Shown here: positions 1 to 14,500 of the stretch, in pieces
How positions within the stretch are numbered: the stretch's first letter is position 1
Layout of the letters: every line of letters begins with the position of its first letter
Assembly (NCBI GenBank): GCA_914767715.1
Contig: OU612069.1
Location: 6,634,001 to 6,698,000, forward strand
DNA length: 64,000 nt
Reading direction: 5' to 3'
Source of the DNA: Membranipora membranacea
Lineage: Eukaryota; Bryozoa; Gymnolaemata; Cheilostomatida; Membraniporidae
Notes under the pieces: generated by a model
Seen by the model: only the letters and a program-made list of their open reading frames with translations
The model's database searches: none
Told to the model about the DNA's origin: nothing
Program-made: the position numbers and the translations under genes

Positions 1-736
1 AGAATTCACATTATAATCAAATCTGACAGTGTTTATATTGCAAAAGATAAATTTACTTGTTTCTAATATTTAGGGATGAAACTCATTGACACAATTACAA
101 ACAACATCAATACAGTACATGGTTGACTGTCGTGTGTGATGCCTACTAACTGAACTCACTAAGGGCTACCTAATCATCCAACGTCTAAAATCATGTGAGT
201 TTTCTTGTTGCAAACTATAGTTCCCTAGTTGATCCGCAATACCAAACACAGTGTTAGCAGCATCGAACTGCTAATGGTCCTGTTAATATGAGTAAACATT
301 TATGCTCACCCGCTGTCCAGGTTTGTCCATCTTTTTTTGCCCTTGCCATCATGAGCTAGAAATGAAAATATCGACTAGTAGCATAAAACTTGTGTCATTT
401 GGAAGCAACAGTTTGTACCAGCTATCAAATTCACATGTTGGGCATGAGGCATTATATCAACTCGCTATGAAACCGGAACTCAAGATCTATGTCAATAGAC
501 GCTTTGTATGATCATGAGGGAATGAGGGTTTTTTTTGTCATTAAACGAGGTGAGGCAGGGATCAAATCTAATGCGTTGGTACAGAAATAGAGAGCTGACA
601 CTGATTCAATATTTACCATATTCCTACCTCATAGCACATTTAACCCGAGCTGTTCTCTCTTGGCCTTTATAACCATGTAACCCATGATAGATGCATATGG
701 ACATGATAGACTTGATATATATTTATTTTTACTTAC

Positions 737-1257
737 CAGTAGCCGAAACTTCAGGAGAGGCAGGTACATCATCTGACTTTCCTATGTGAACAAGAAATCA
801 GAAGTCATTGAACAGCGAAAGTTATAGGTAAGTAAACATTTTATTTCTCTTGGGTGAACCTAATGGTCGCATTACTATCCATTCTCTTGGCCTTTATAAA
901 CATTTAATCAAACAAAATATATGGCTCAAAAAATGGTGTACCAGATTCTTACAGTGCAAAATTTTTGTTTTTTGGTACCGGCTAACAAATTCATGCGGCG
1001 GCATTATAATGAATGTTTAATTCATACAGATTTTTATATTTTGGCCATTATATAAGATATACTGCCTGAATACAAGCTGTAGCAGGAAAAAAATTATTTG
1101 TGGTGAGGCTGTATACTGACTCTCGTGATCCTGACTGGGCATGTAGATTTATTGGTGAGGCTAAGTTTTTTGCATGACAATGACAGACTTGGATGTACTT
1201 ATTTTTACTTTCCAGTAGCCGAATCTTCAGGAGAGGCAGTTACGTCATCTGACTTTC
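737..1257 (-). repeat. Tandem duplication of a 45-nt phase-1 exon with its intron flanks
   Basis: Two copies about 476 bp apart (around 720-840 and 1195-1310) share the exon and roughly 100 bp of flank. Both exons are 45 nt and encode KSDDVPASPEVSAT or the variant KSDDVTASPEDSAT. The lower copy (737-781) has a good donor, GTAAGT. In the upper copy (1213-1257) that position reads GAAAGT, so this exon probably cannot be spliced normally. Confidence 0.6.
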
Positions 1258-3135
1258 CTATGTGAACAAGAAATCAGAAGTCATCAAACAGTGCAAACTA
1301 TAGGTATGCGTTTCTGGTCTAGAACAAATTTGGTTATTTCATAGCAAATAGGAAATTCACAGTCAGTCACCATTCACAGTGGAATCTCATAAATAATAGA
1401 AAATAATAAGTCCAACACATCACCATTATACGAGAATATTTTCTACATCAGCATTATAGGTTCCTTGTTCCTGTGACAGTGCTTGATCGCCATATAAGAT
1501 TGGTTCGACACTTTGATATTTGTTATGCAAAGTTGTATTCCTCAAACAGAGCTTCATTAAACCCGCTAGCCTTATGTCACTTGTCTCAGGAACAGGTTAT
1601 ATCAGGTAAAATAATTTAACATGCCAATGTTTCATTGTTGATTTGTTTTCAGCACCTACCTGAAGCTATATCAGTTGAGATGTTCTTGAGGAATACTTCA
1701 ACACGTGATGTTGACTCTGTGGGAGGTTTGACAGCATCCAGTGATAATCCTTCTACGATGCCTGCAAAATGAACGGCACCCGATGTCTATATGAGCGGTA
1801 AGTGATACCCGTTGGTCACAGTCTCAAGTCTCAAGAGCATGGCAAATAAGTCTTCATTTGGTCAGAAACCCTGAAGACTTAAGTCCGGTCTTAAAACTTG
1901 AGAACAAATTACCTGACTCAGTCTGAATGCATTAGCAGGCTTGAGATTATGTATTATGACAAAGTGATATCAAGTCCCTTAATGCAAAACTTACTTTCGT
2001 CTTGCCAGTCAGTGTCACTATCGTAATGGTCCTCACCATCCTGACAATCTAACTCCTTTATCTCATGTATCTCCCTACCACCTAGGGCTGTATCTGAAAT
2101 ATTCACACTCTTGTCGTAACCTATTCGCAATCATGTCACTTGTAACATTGAGCAATATATGTGAGAAAAACCAGTCAATTACCGTCGGGGTGACATTTGA
2201 AAGATCAAATGAAACGACTAAATTTCCTTTGTTTAAAATCCTCATCCTCAGAATATCGAAAAACGTCTGTTAAAACTTCGAATCCAAGGCTCTCATAGTC
2301 TCTCTTGACGGATACCCAGTGTCGCTCGGCCTCCTTTTCCACCTGTTTCATACTGCAATTCCTAAAAGAAATTTTGGTCTCTATATTTAAAAGGAAAAAT
2401 GAATTCAAACATATCAAGAGCCACAACAGACCTTTCAAGTTAACCTTTGACAAGCCTTACTTTTAATCTACAACACTATTTATCTCATAATGGAAATTGA
2501 GGTCACAAACTAGCTAACTCTAACTCTTATGATAGCAGCCATTGTGAGGTCTTAATGACATAGATTTCATGCAATCAATGCACTATGAAAGTAAACTCTT
2601 CCCAGTTAATGGCCAGATTAATACGCAACCATAAATATTGTTTTTTTAATTAAATATAATATACCTCATGTTACGGACACTTCCATGTCCACAGACACTA
2701 TCTTTTTAGCTAATTGTTAATTGCTACACTAAGCAAGCAAAATACTCTATCATTGATACGTCAAACCTGAGGTTTGTGGAGTTCCGATAAACATAATCAA
2801 GTCATGCTCCCTGGTAACATATTAGATTCAAAAACTGTTTATATGACTGTCTATGATCGAAAAACCTCATTTAATGTTTTTTTTAAAACAATAATTATAA
2901 GAGTCTCCATGTCTATTTGCAATGTGGTCTGATATAAGAATCAACTCTGAAACAAAACAAAGTGTATGCCATAGAATAAATATATGCATATTTTTTCTCA
3001 CCATGTTTGACACCAACTAGACTACTTACTGATTACAAGCTCACCTGTTGTTTTGATACTTGTCTGCTTGCAGATGCTTAGTCAGGTTTATCAGGCCTAG
3101 CCTATAGTCGCATCCTCGCATAAGTGGCTTTTGAC
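737..3135 (-). CDS. Partial multi-exon locus with phase-1 exons, product unknown
   Basis: Exon candidates in transcription order are 3045-3135, 2205-2352, 1995-2093, 1660-1761, 1213-1257 and 737-781. Each is open with AG/GT borders, except that 1213-1257 has lost its donor. 3045-3135 (phase 1 to 2) encodes a Cys/His segment with GCDYRLGLINLTKHLQ that could be half of a zinc finger. It joins in phase to 2205-2352, which encodes a charged helical stretch containing EKEAERHWVSVKRDYESLGF and then reaches TGA at 2205-2207. The lower exons are symmetric phase 1-1; 1995-2093 is acidic, with DGEDHYDSDTDWQDE. Exons lying beyond a stop mean either a different donor is used in 2205-2352, or the locus is broken, or two genes are present. 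I do not recognise the product. It probably continues past the left edge. Confidence 0.4.
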
Positions 3136-5555
3136 CTGAAAATGAATGATGGAGTGGTAGAGCGGTTCAGCAAAATCCGTTGAAAAGAACAAGATGTGAA
3201 TAACAAAGATGTTTAGGTAAGAGCCTCCCTACACATGACCGATAAATCTCAACCTCAATCAAGCATTTATGTGAGGATGTCGTCCATCGAGATCATTATA
3301 GTTATATTTGTGCCAAGGCCCGAAAACTTTGAGCTTGATCTCTGTGTCAGCTTTGTCATCAGATCATGATGGAGATGTAAAACAGAATATCTCCGCTCAT
3401 CTATTCTTTTGTACAGCTAATAGTGAAGCACAATGCACCACCACACATATGACCCACAAAAAATCATGTCTTAAATCCTCTTAAATAATCATGTTGGGCA
3501 TCTTTAACCCAATAGTAATTAATGGTAGATGAAACAGCCTGACATGGTCGGACAACTCCAATGCAAAGATCTACCCTACACACTGATAGCCACTATTTAT
3601 GTATATATATATATATATTTATATCTTTCATTAAACTTGCCATACAGACTTTACAATTTCAGGAGGCTTGCTCTAGTTATTTATTTATGACATATACTAA
3701 CTACATAGAGGGTGACCATATATCGTGCCTTCTAGCTTAAATGCCACCGTGACAACACTAAATTATTGAAATTATCTCAAGTCAGACTTATGCTCTCTTT
3801 TCACAAGGATAAACAACTCTACACCTGGTTATATATAAAAATTACATTGAAGGTTTGGAGTTGTCCTACTACAAAAAAGAAAATAAAGAAATCTTGCCTC
3901 ACAGGAAACACGTGAAGTGGCCATGTTTTTTTTTGCAAATAGATTGTGCTTGCTCTCTGCAGCAAATCACACACGCAATACAAGGGCTTGTGGGCTGTGG
4001 GCATGGATCCCGCATGGATAATAATAATATCAAATAGGATGTAACATAGCATATAGCACCACTGGTAGCAGAAATAGTTCTTGAGTGGAGCAATATTATA
4101 TGCTATGGTCAATCAAGCCATGTTGTGGTAATGGTATACTGCAGTGTTGGTTGGTGGTATCTAATCCTGTTGGTTGAACCGCGATGATGATGGTGGTGGT
4201 GGACGTAGTGGTGGTGGGGATGATGATGATAATGACTTATTATAATAATAGTTATTTTAATTGTTATATTATTAGCAACATTAGGCTATTATTATGGACA
4301 TTGGACTTGGTAGCAAGGAGTACTCCTTGGTAGTAGTTAGGCAAAACAAGTCCAAAATTGAACCTAGAAGGAGAGATTCTAAAACCATCTAGTCTGACCA
4401 ATTGAAGTGTCCTGATTCCAAATCTGGTTACAGTTTTCTTCTAGGCCTAGTGGATCACAAGATACAAGAGCTGGAAACCATTCCAACTTATGCGAAAGTC
4501 TCATATATATAAGTTTACTTGATGTTTTATATAAGAATTATCATTGAGCGAAATTCGCAAAATTATTAAGTACGACTTTGGAGCTTAATATCTCGGCTTC
4601 CAAGGTACCTAGATTCGAATTTCAACTTCCTGTGGGTGCGGAAGACCTTCCTTGACTCTTGACTCTAGGACTCTTAGATTTCCCACAATCGGCCGTTTTA
4701 TACACTGACTAAGCTATCACCCACGATTTGGGGACATATTTCAATTCAAAGTTTTGTGCATTATGCACACTACTAACTGGAGTATTTGTAGTGCCTATAG
4801 TAGTAGAAGTTGTAGCAGCCAGGCCTGCCAACACCCAACCTCAGACTGGGGTATTGGAGCGATGATATAAATTGATTGGAGTGACATTTCACAGTCAGAG
4901 AAATTATTCTCCAAATGATCATGATGCTGATATAATCTCACTCATAAATCATAGCCACTGTTTTCGTATGCTGACATTATTTCACCACTCTATATTTCGC
5001 TACTACCACATTATTTTTAAGGGTTTGGGGAAGGGTGTTTGTGGTTTGGGCTATTGGATTTGTGGTTTGGTAAATTTGAGCTTGGGGTAGTGGCGAAATG
5101 TGATTGGCGATATGTAGCGCATTCACTGCTTTCAGTGGGGGATCGGGCTGGGTTGTAGATTGTTCACAGCTAAGTAGCAGTTATGTTTTCCTTTCATTAG
5201 ATCTACGATCTCCCTCTAGCCATTCATTCACCACCATTGTCACAGGCATTCCTATGGTGTTGGGCACCTGATAATAGCTTGACACAGACTGGTTGTTGGC
5301 CAATGGCTAATGCATAAAAAAGGTATTCATCCATTTGGGGCAGTTTGGGGCCCCAGGGGTTCAGTTCTCAAAAAGACATACACCATGCTCAAGTCATTTT
5401 CAACGTCTAGGGGGGGGGCCTTCTAACGTCAACGTATCCTTTTTGGTCTGAGTAGTAAAATGCTTCTTGGCGCAAATAAAAGCATCTACAAAGAAAAGAA
5501 CATGAGAAATGGCTGCTCTGAATGTGTAAATACTGTGTGAATACTTTATTTTCAG
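3136..5555. other. Intergenic stretch, no gene seen
   Basis: AT-rich sequence with simple repeats: a TA run near 3601-3617 and GAT/GGT-rich triplets near 4182-4235. Only short ORFs without splice or family support occur. The G-run at 5408-5417 lies just upstream of the first outer-gene exon. Confidence 0.5.
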
Positions 5556-5556
5556 G

Positions 5557-8500
5557 ATGAGTACGAGAAAAACTCGAAAACGTGTAGCGGAGGTAAGCTG
5601 ATAATATTTTAGCATTGACATTCGCATTTCGTGCTGTAATGGTGCTTTAACTGATTAATGTCTAACTGGTAAACTGCCTAACAAAGCCAAAGCTTGGTTG
5701 TTTACACCTAAACAGAAAAATGTGGGTAACATTGACTCACTGGTATTGTCATTACAGGATTCTGTCAGTTTCGAGGTAGGAGAGAAGGTGTTGGCGCTCT
5801 GGCCACCGGATGGCAGGTGGTACAATGCAGTTATTATGGAAGTGGTGAGCACCAGTGGAATCAGTGTGAAATTCGATGATGGTTTCACAAGGACACTTAA
5901 AGTGCATCAAGTAAGTGAGAATGGAGTAGAGTTGTGTAATGTGTACATGCGATAAAGTGAGCAGGATGCGCTTTTAAGTCATTATCCTACTGTTAAATTC
6001 AGCATAGGATCGCTATTCGTTTTGACTTAAGGTTAAAAGTGTATTAGGTAAACTGCACTAGGACCTTTTTGCTGGTCAGGAAAGCTTTGAAGCAAGTCCA
6101 CAACAGTGTCTGTCTACTTCTGTTTTCTTGAATTTGTATGTTTAACAAGTATTTCTATAACAGGTGTGTCTAAGGCCAGGTAAAGAATTGCTATGAGCTA
6201 TGATTCATTGTTTTGAATGTTACAATTTGATGGATTGATACCTATTATAGTTAGTATTCACATGACAGTTATATGCTAATTTTTTGATGCGATTGCAGAA
6301 AGCTTTGTTACAATTTTGAAGCCTTCACATGATGTAAAATTATGTCATAATCCACAGGAGCTGCCATTCTTTGCCTGATAGTGCTCTCCACAATAATGAC
6401 TCTGTGTAAGGCGTTAAGTTTAGTTGGAACATTGTCAAGTTGGGTGTTCGTTTTTTGATGGGGTGGACTCAGCGGTCAATGTTTTCCGGCTGGTTGTATT
6501 GTACTAATCGGCAGATACAGAAAATGTCGTAGATGACCTCGTGTGAATCTTGTCTTGTGTTTGTTGCAGACGTAAAAACTCAGAGAACGCATGCCAGCTG
6601 GTCCGTTGCAGTCATCATCTGCCTCAAGGAGAGAAGTCTCTAGTAAGTATACATGTTAGCCAGAACGGAGATATGCAAATCTGATGTCTCCCTACCCATT
6701 TATTTTATGCAGCCATCTGCGACCTACAATTAGGCTTTGACCTGGAATTGTCTAAGTCTGCTGGTGTGTTAGCTTGGAATGCTAAGGCTATGATCACTAT
6801 TCACTGTGCAGTCTATAGTATTGCAGGTATAGCATAGCCAGAATGCGTACTTATACAATAACCAGTAGGTAGATATTCTATACTCTTGTATGTATCTTGT
6901 CTTGTGTTTGTTGCAGAACTAACAACTCAGAGTACGGACAAGAAGGTGAGAGAGCCCATCCCAGATGGTCAGTTGCAGTCATCATATGAGCCGAACGCTG
7001 GCAGCGGTGTACTAATTTCTTCTGCCTCTAGTAGAGAAGTCTGTAGTAAGTATATATGTTGGCTAGCTCAGAGATACACAAATTTGTGGCCACCCTACCC
7101 ATTATATGTTGGCCACAGCCGTCTGTGGCCTACAATTAGGCTTTGACTTGGAATTGTCTAAGTCTGCTGTTGTGTTAGCTTGGAAGGCTAAGGCTATGAT
7201 CACTATTCACTGTGTAGTATATAGTAGAGCTGCACGATATATCAATATTATTCAATAGTATCGAGTACTACTTGGTCAATATTATTCAATCAGATCACTA
7301 GAAACTATCGTTTAATATGTATTATTCAATGTAATAATTATTCATGGGCAATTGTTTCTGTAGCCCAGTGGCTGCAAGCTTAGCATGCACTGTTATTGCA
7401 TCGGTTGTGGGTTTGAACCCAATCAAGGACACACTTTTTCATGGGGAGGACAACTTCCTAATGATGTATTAATTTTAATTTTATTCAATAAAATCAAAAT
7501 TTTGTGATTATTTGAGACTGAATATTCGATATAACATGATTTGTGCTATCGTACAGCTCTAGTATATAGTAATGCTGGTATAGCATTGCCAGAATGCGCA
7601 CTTATACAATAACCTGTAGGTAGATATTCTATGCTCTTGTATGTATCTTGTCTTGTGTTTGTTGCAGAACTAACAACTCAGAGTACGGACAAGAATGTGA
7701 GAGAGCCCATTCCAGATGGTCAGTTGCAGTCATCATATGAGCCGAACCATGAAGATATCCCCAGACATATCAATAATGCGCCTGACCTTGTAGCAGGTTT
7801 GTGACTACCTATTTGTGGTGTGGGCGGACATTGTACTTAGTAGGTACAGGGCAGTAGTATGCAGTCAGGGCAGTAGCTGTTCGTTACTGATTACATAGCA
7901 AGTTTCTAATCTGTTTTTGAGATTAGTGTCAGCCTTACAATAGGGGAGACCGGGGTAATATGGGCATGTTTTTTTCAAACTGCAAATTTATACAGTATTT
8001 TTTCCCCTAGGATAACATAATTTAACACCAAGTATCAGCACAGATGTATAATCTTCATACTCCTTGGAATTTACACTCGGTTTATTCTTTTTCGCGTGAG
8101 AGCTTGACTTGCGATTTAGGTGAGCGGCCCATTTTCCCCCGGATACCGGGGTAAAATGAGCCTAGGAATTTACATGTTAAAAGCTGAAAAAAAAAAATGA
8201 AAGTTTGTATTTTCATACTTTATTGCTAGTAATTGAAATAACAAAATAATAAAACAGCTTTAAGGTTATATTCAGTCTTTTATAACGCAGACATTACGTA
8301 CATAGGCATTATCTTAGGTTGTATGAGTTCAGTTTATAGGGGATGGTGATGCCGCCCCGCTGGCGCATTGTGTTGGCATTGCTAACTGGTGGAGGAAGAA
8401 TCATGGCCAACTGTGCTCGATCAACACACTTGCAGTCTAGTATATCAGGTTTTGTGAATCTTCCATTCGAGTATCTATAAAAGTCCAGCTTTAATTCATC

Positions 8501-11500
8501 CTCGCTGACTTCTAAGAGTTCTCCGACATAGAAAACGGATGACTTCTTTTGTGGGAACTCAACGAGTGCAAACCTTCCTACTGTTACATCATCATCAAGA
8601 ACCAACTCTTCATCTGGGTCTTCACTATCCGTTGAGACTGGTGTATCACTAGAATCTTCACTATCATCATTGTCAGCTGGTATGAGTTTGCGCTTGTGTG
8701 GAGGCTTTCTTTTGGTTATGATGATTCCTGAGGTGGAGGGTTGCTCGTTATCAATCTCGACTGTTGTTCCCGAGTCGGTGTTATCAGGTTTCTGAGGAGT
8801 GGCTGTTAGAATGGTAGTCGTAGTTCTCTTCCTTTTTGTAGCACTGAGTTTTCTAGGTGGAGCCTTAGGTAGCGATGGGAGTGGTGAGACAACAGTTTCC
8901 TGGGGAGCAGTTTCTGGGTCAGGGCGGTCTGTAACATGGCATGACATGAAGTCATGATCGTGAAATATCTCAGGGTTGATTGGGTAAATGCCGGTAGCTG
9001 CGAATCCACTAGTAATATTTGATGGTGTCATGGCTTTCATATATGCCTTTCCACTACACTCCGCTACATTGTACATTGAGAAAGTTTTTCCAGGGTTTGT
9101 CACCATCCATGCGTCAAGGAAAGTATTATAATACTTCTTGAAAGGCCCAAACACACTTACATCGAGGGGCTGCAGCCTGTGGCTGCAATGGGGTGGGAAT
9201 GTTAGCATGGTCAAGTTGTTCTGTTTAGCTAACTTGACAGCTTCAATGGATATGTGACTCGAATGGTTATCTACGATGAGTAGCTTAGGCTTCTGGTTGT
9301 TCCCAAAATGACTGATTAAGTGCTGTAGGACCTTCGGGAATAAGTCGTTATTCATCCAGCTACTGGGATTGGCTAAGCCCAAGGAACCACTTGGAGCACC
9401 AATCAACATATTATCCTTGAAATTTACTCTTGGAAAGACATAGGCTGGTGGTAGGCTCTGTCCTGAGGCACTGATACATGAAACCATGGTTATTGTCTTC
9501 CCTCTTTCGGCACTCGTAATTTGACCTAGTTGTTTTACTCCTCTTTGAGCTAGAACCCTCTGGACTTTCTGAACAGTTGAGTTGGCCGTTTCGTCCAGAT
9601 TGAATATGCAGTCAGGGGTAAACTCATATTTTCTCATAACAGTCTCAAGATTACTAAAGAACTCTTTCACCGTTGCTCTGTTAAATGCTGATGCTCTACC
9701 AAGGCTTGTGGCCTCTGGTGACCTCAAACTCAAAGCATTGTTACGATTTCTAAATCCGAACAGCCAGTCTTCTCCTGCCATTTTCTCAGCATTCCATGTT
9801 TTAGGAATATTATCTTTATGTAGATTGACAGCATAGCTGTATGCTAACCCCCTAGTTTTGATCAAGTTCAGCCCATGGAATATTCTCGAACAGTCCAAAA
9901 CATATTCACAGAGTTTCGCCTCTTCATCTTTTGTGAAGATAGCAGTCCTCCCCAGTTTAGATTTCTGGCGTCCTTCTCCTTCAGCACAAAGAAGATATCT
10001 CTGTAGTGTGGCACGTGGGATCGAGTGTTTCTTTCCAGCCTCTCGCTGGCTCATCCCAGCCTTAACATCGTCTATGGCAGACTGCAGGTCTTCGGATGAA
10101 AACTTTGCCCTCTCAGTCGTCCTTGTGCGTTTTCTTGGCATGATTGCAACCTACAAAGCAAAATCACATTAATCAATACATTGTAGGTGTACTAAGATTA
10201 TGGAAGCTAGTAGTTAGATATATCTAAAACTGTTATCCGATGTTTACTGATTAGCGGGGTAATATGGGCCGGTGGCCCATATTACCCTGGTCTGGATGGC
10301 CCATTTAACCCCATGTGATGATTTGAGAGAAAAATAACAATTTATCAAATTGGTGAGGAGTTGTCATCTCATGCTTGTAAACACAGATTCCTCACATAGT
10401 GAGAAATCAATGCATTTAAGTTAGTTCCAACATCATAAAATGCACCAAAGTTATCCCTGGCCATAGGGGCATCAAGATATTTACTTTTGGATGAGTAAAA
10501 TTTGTTTTACTTACTGTGCAGAAGGAAAATAGAGCAGAGCTTTCAAAGCCACATGTATTTTTCTGAAACATGAAGTACTAAAATATTAGAGAAAGAAAAA
10601 ATGGAAACAAACAATATTTTAGCCAATCAGCAGGTGGCCCATATTACCCTGTGGCCCATATTCCCCCAGTCTCCCCTACTTGGCATGGCTTTGTAGTATA
10701 AAAATAGGCTATATTCTGACGTGGGTGTTGTTGTATATCTCCCATTATTTTTAGTAGAATCATCGAATGTACTTTCATGCTAGATGTTCTTTTCCTTGTA
10801 GCTGACTTGCTACCCACTGAGATGTGGCTGGAAATCCTGGCCTACGCTGTAGGAAAACATGGAATAAAGACCTATAGGGCAATAATGTTGACCTCGAGAA
10901 GATTTTACTGTATTGCTCAGTGTCTCCAAAAACCACAGCCTCTACCAAAAATCTATCTTTGTCTGTACAATATTAACGCCCTTGGCATCAGAGTGGGTGA
11001 TAACATTACCCACATGGTTTCCTACCGTGACATACTTGATGTGACTGGACAATATTCAGGTGTCAGCATCATCCTCCCTGAGATCCTATCCGAAAGCCAG
11101 CTGAACCCGGACACAACAGTGTTCACTTTGTCTCATAGAGGTCTCGGCTGGTTTAATGTTCACAATGTGACGCAGAACTGTTCCAAGTCAATGGACCTCT
11201 GTAAGCACCTTGGTCTTAGCTCCTAACATTCTCTATGTGTGACCAGGACCTTGAAAAACTCTTGTTAAGTTGTTATGCATAAAGTCATGAGCCTGTAAAA
11301 AAACTGTATTTTTATTCAGTGCAAGGCATTCTGCATTATGTGGAAAGAATACTTTAAAATAATTGCAGCGAGATGCGTCTTTCCACAAGAAACTAGTTGT
11401 ATCAATGACGCCTCCTTGTACATTGTACAATATATCATCTCTCATATATGTAAATCACCATGTCATCATCGCCTCTAGATCCTTCATTGCAGTGCTAATG

Positions 11501-14500
11501 CTGAGTTTCCAATTTTCCAGTTTCTACTATCAACACCAGTATGATTGAAACAGATTCAGAAAGCGACATGCCAAGTATCTCACTAAGTCGGCATTGTAGT
11601 ATAAACCTCCATGATCTAGGTAAAGAAATAAATGACTCTCGGGGAATAAATAAACTTCTCAGGACTTGGATTCACATATTTCGACCATTAAGCATCAGCA
11701 ACACTCGGGGTCTGAACCTGCAACCCAAAAGCCATATACAGTGCACTCCTGTTATAAGAACCCCTAGGGAACCGGAGAATTAGTGTCTTTCTATGAGATG
11801 GTCTTTATAATATTAGAAATTATATATGACATCATTGAAATGAAAGCTGTACGAACTGTGAGCTCTGGGTCTTATCTCAGGAGGATTGTTATATGAGGGG
11901 TTATTTAGCGGGAGTACACTGTAGATGTATACATAGAGACACTACGTGGTTTGAACAACCCTAGATATAATACAGGCTTAGATTCCTTCACGTGTGAACA
12001 ATGATCAATTGCATTTTATTTGGACCTTCAGTATGCCTTTTTTTAAGACTATTGCAAATGTTTGTATAACTTTCCAACCTGTATAATAATGCGTAATAGT
12101 ATTTGTTCTTGGGAGTTGAACCTATCTATATCAAAGATTGACATTGTTCGATGTTGACTCATTTATCAAAAGTTTGAGATTACCTATCCATCATTATAGT
12201 AGAGGATACGGTAGAGGATAGAGCTACAGTATATTGAATTCACTTTATATCCACCTGCTATCTTACCTGCTTTTTTTTGACTCAGTGACACATGGGAAGA
12301 GTTTAGAGAAGGAACTTTCAGACCCAACAACTTGTACCCACACAAATGCTGGTCATTTGCAGTCATCATATGAGCCGAACGCTGACAGCGGTGTACTAAT
12401 TTCTTCTGCCTCTAGTAGAGAAGTCTCTAGTAAGTATATATGTTGGCTAGCTCAGAGATACACAACTTTGTGGCCACCCTACCCATTATATGTTGGCCAC
12501 AGCCGTCTGCGGCCTACAATTAGGCTTTGACATGGAATTGTTTAAGTCTGCTGGTGTGTTAGCTTGGAATGCTAAGGCTATGATCACTATTCACTGTGCA
12601 GTATATAGTAATGCAGGTATAGCATAGCCAGAATGTGTACTTATATAATAACCTTTAGGTAGATATTCTATGCTCTTGTATGTATCTTGTCTTGTGTTTG
12701 TTGCAGAACTAACAACTCAGAGTACGGACAAGAATGTGAGAGAGCCCATCCCAGATGGTCAGTTGCAGTCATCATATGAGCCGAACGCTGACGGCGGTGT
12801 ACTAATTTCTTCTGTCTCAAGTAGAGACGTCCCTAGTAAGTATATATGTTGGCTAGCTCAGAGACACACAAATTTGTGGCCACCCTACCCATCATATGTT
12901 GGCCACAGCCGCCTGCGGCCTACAATTAGGCTTTGACTTGGAATTGTCTAAGACTGCTGGTGTGTAAGCTTGGAATGCTAAGGCTATGATCACTATTCAC
13001 TGTGCAGTATATAGTAATGCAGGTATAGCATTGCCAGAATACGTACTTATACAATAACCTTTAGGTAGATATTCTATGCTCTTGTATGTATCTTGTCTTG
13101 TGTATGTTGCAGAACTAACAACTCAGAGTACAGACAAGAATGTGAGAGAGCCCATCCCAGATGGTCAGTTGCAGTCATTATATGAGCCGAACGCTGGCAG
13201 CGGTGTACTAATTTCTTCTGCCTCTAGTAGAGAAGTCTCTAGTAAGTATATATGTTGGCTAGCTCAGAGATACACAAATTTGTGGCCACCCTACCCATTA
13301 TATGTTGGCCACAGCTGTCTGCGGCCTACGACTTGGAATTGTCTAAGACTGCTGGTGTGTAAGCTCGGAATGCTAAGGCTATGATCACTATTCACTGTGC
13401 AGTCTATAGTATTGCAGGTATAGCATTGCTAGAATACGTACTTATACAATAACCTTTAGGTAGATATTCTATGCTCTTGTATGTATCTTGTCTTGTGTTT
13501 GTTGCAGAACTAACAACTCAGAGTACAGACAAGAATGTGAGAGAGCCCATCCCAGATGGTCAGTTGCAGTCATCATATGAGCCGAACGCTGGCAGCGGTG
13601 TACTAATTTCTTCTGCCTCTAGTAGAGAAGTCTCTAGTAAGTATATATGTTGGCTAGCTCAGAGATACACAAATTTGTGGCCACCCTACCCATTATATGT
13701 TGGCCACAGCTGTCTGCGGCCTACGACTTGGAATTGTCTAAGACTGCTGGTGTGTAAGCTTGGAATGCTAAGGCTATGCTCACTATTCACTGTGCAGTAT
13801 ATAGTAATGCAGGTATAGCATTGCCAGAATGTGTACTTATATAATAACCTTTAGGTAGATATTCTATGCTCTTGTATGTATCTTGTCTTGTGTTTGTTGC
13901 AGAACTAACAACTCAGAGTACAGACAAGAATGTGAGAGAGCCCATCCCAGATGGTCAGTTGCAGTCATCATATGAGCCGAACGCTGACAGCGGTGTACTA
14001 ATTTCTTCTGCCTCTAGTAGAGAAGTCTCTAGTAAGTATATATGTTGGCTAGCTCAGAGATACACAACTTTGTGGCCACCCTACCCATTATATGTTGGCC
14101 ACAGCCGTCTGCGGCCTACAATTAGGCTTTGACTTGGAATTGTCTAAGACTGCTGGTGTGTAAGCTTGGAATGCTAAGGCTATGATCACTATTTACTGTG
14201 CAGTCTATAGTATTGCAGGTATAGCATTGCTAGAATACGTACTTATACAATAACCTTTAGGTAGATATTCTATGCTCTTGTATGTATCTTGTCTTGTGTT
14301 TGTTGCAGAACTAACAACTCAGAGTACGGACAAGAATGTGAGAGAGCCCATCCCAGATGGTCAGTTGCAGTCATCATATGAGCCGAACGCTGACGGCGGT
14401 GTACTAATTTCTTCTGTCTCAAGTAGAGACGTCCCTAGTAAGTATATATGTTGGCTAGCTCAGAGACACACAAATTTGTGGCCACCCTACCCATCATATG

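Noticed and set aside
4182-4235. Coding Asp/Gly repeat
   Set aside because: Simple GAT/GGT triplet repeat with stops nearby and no exon borders.
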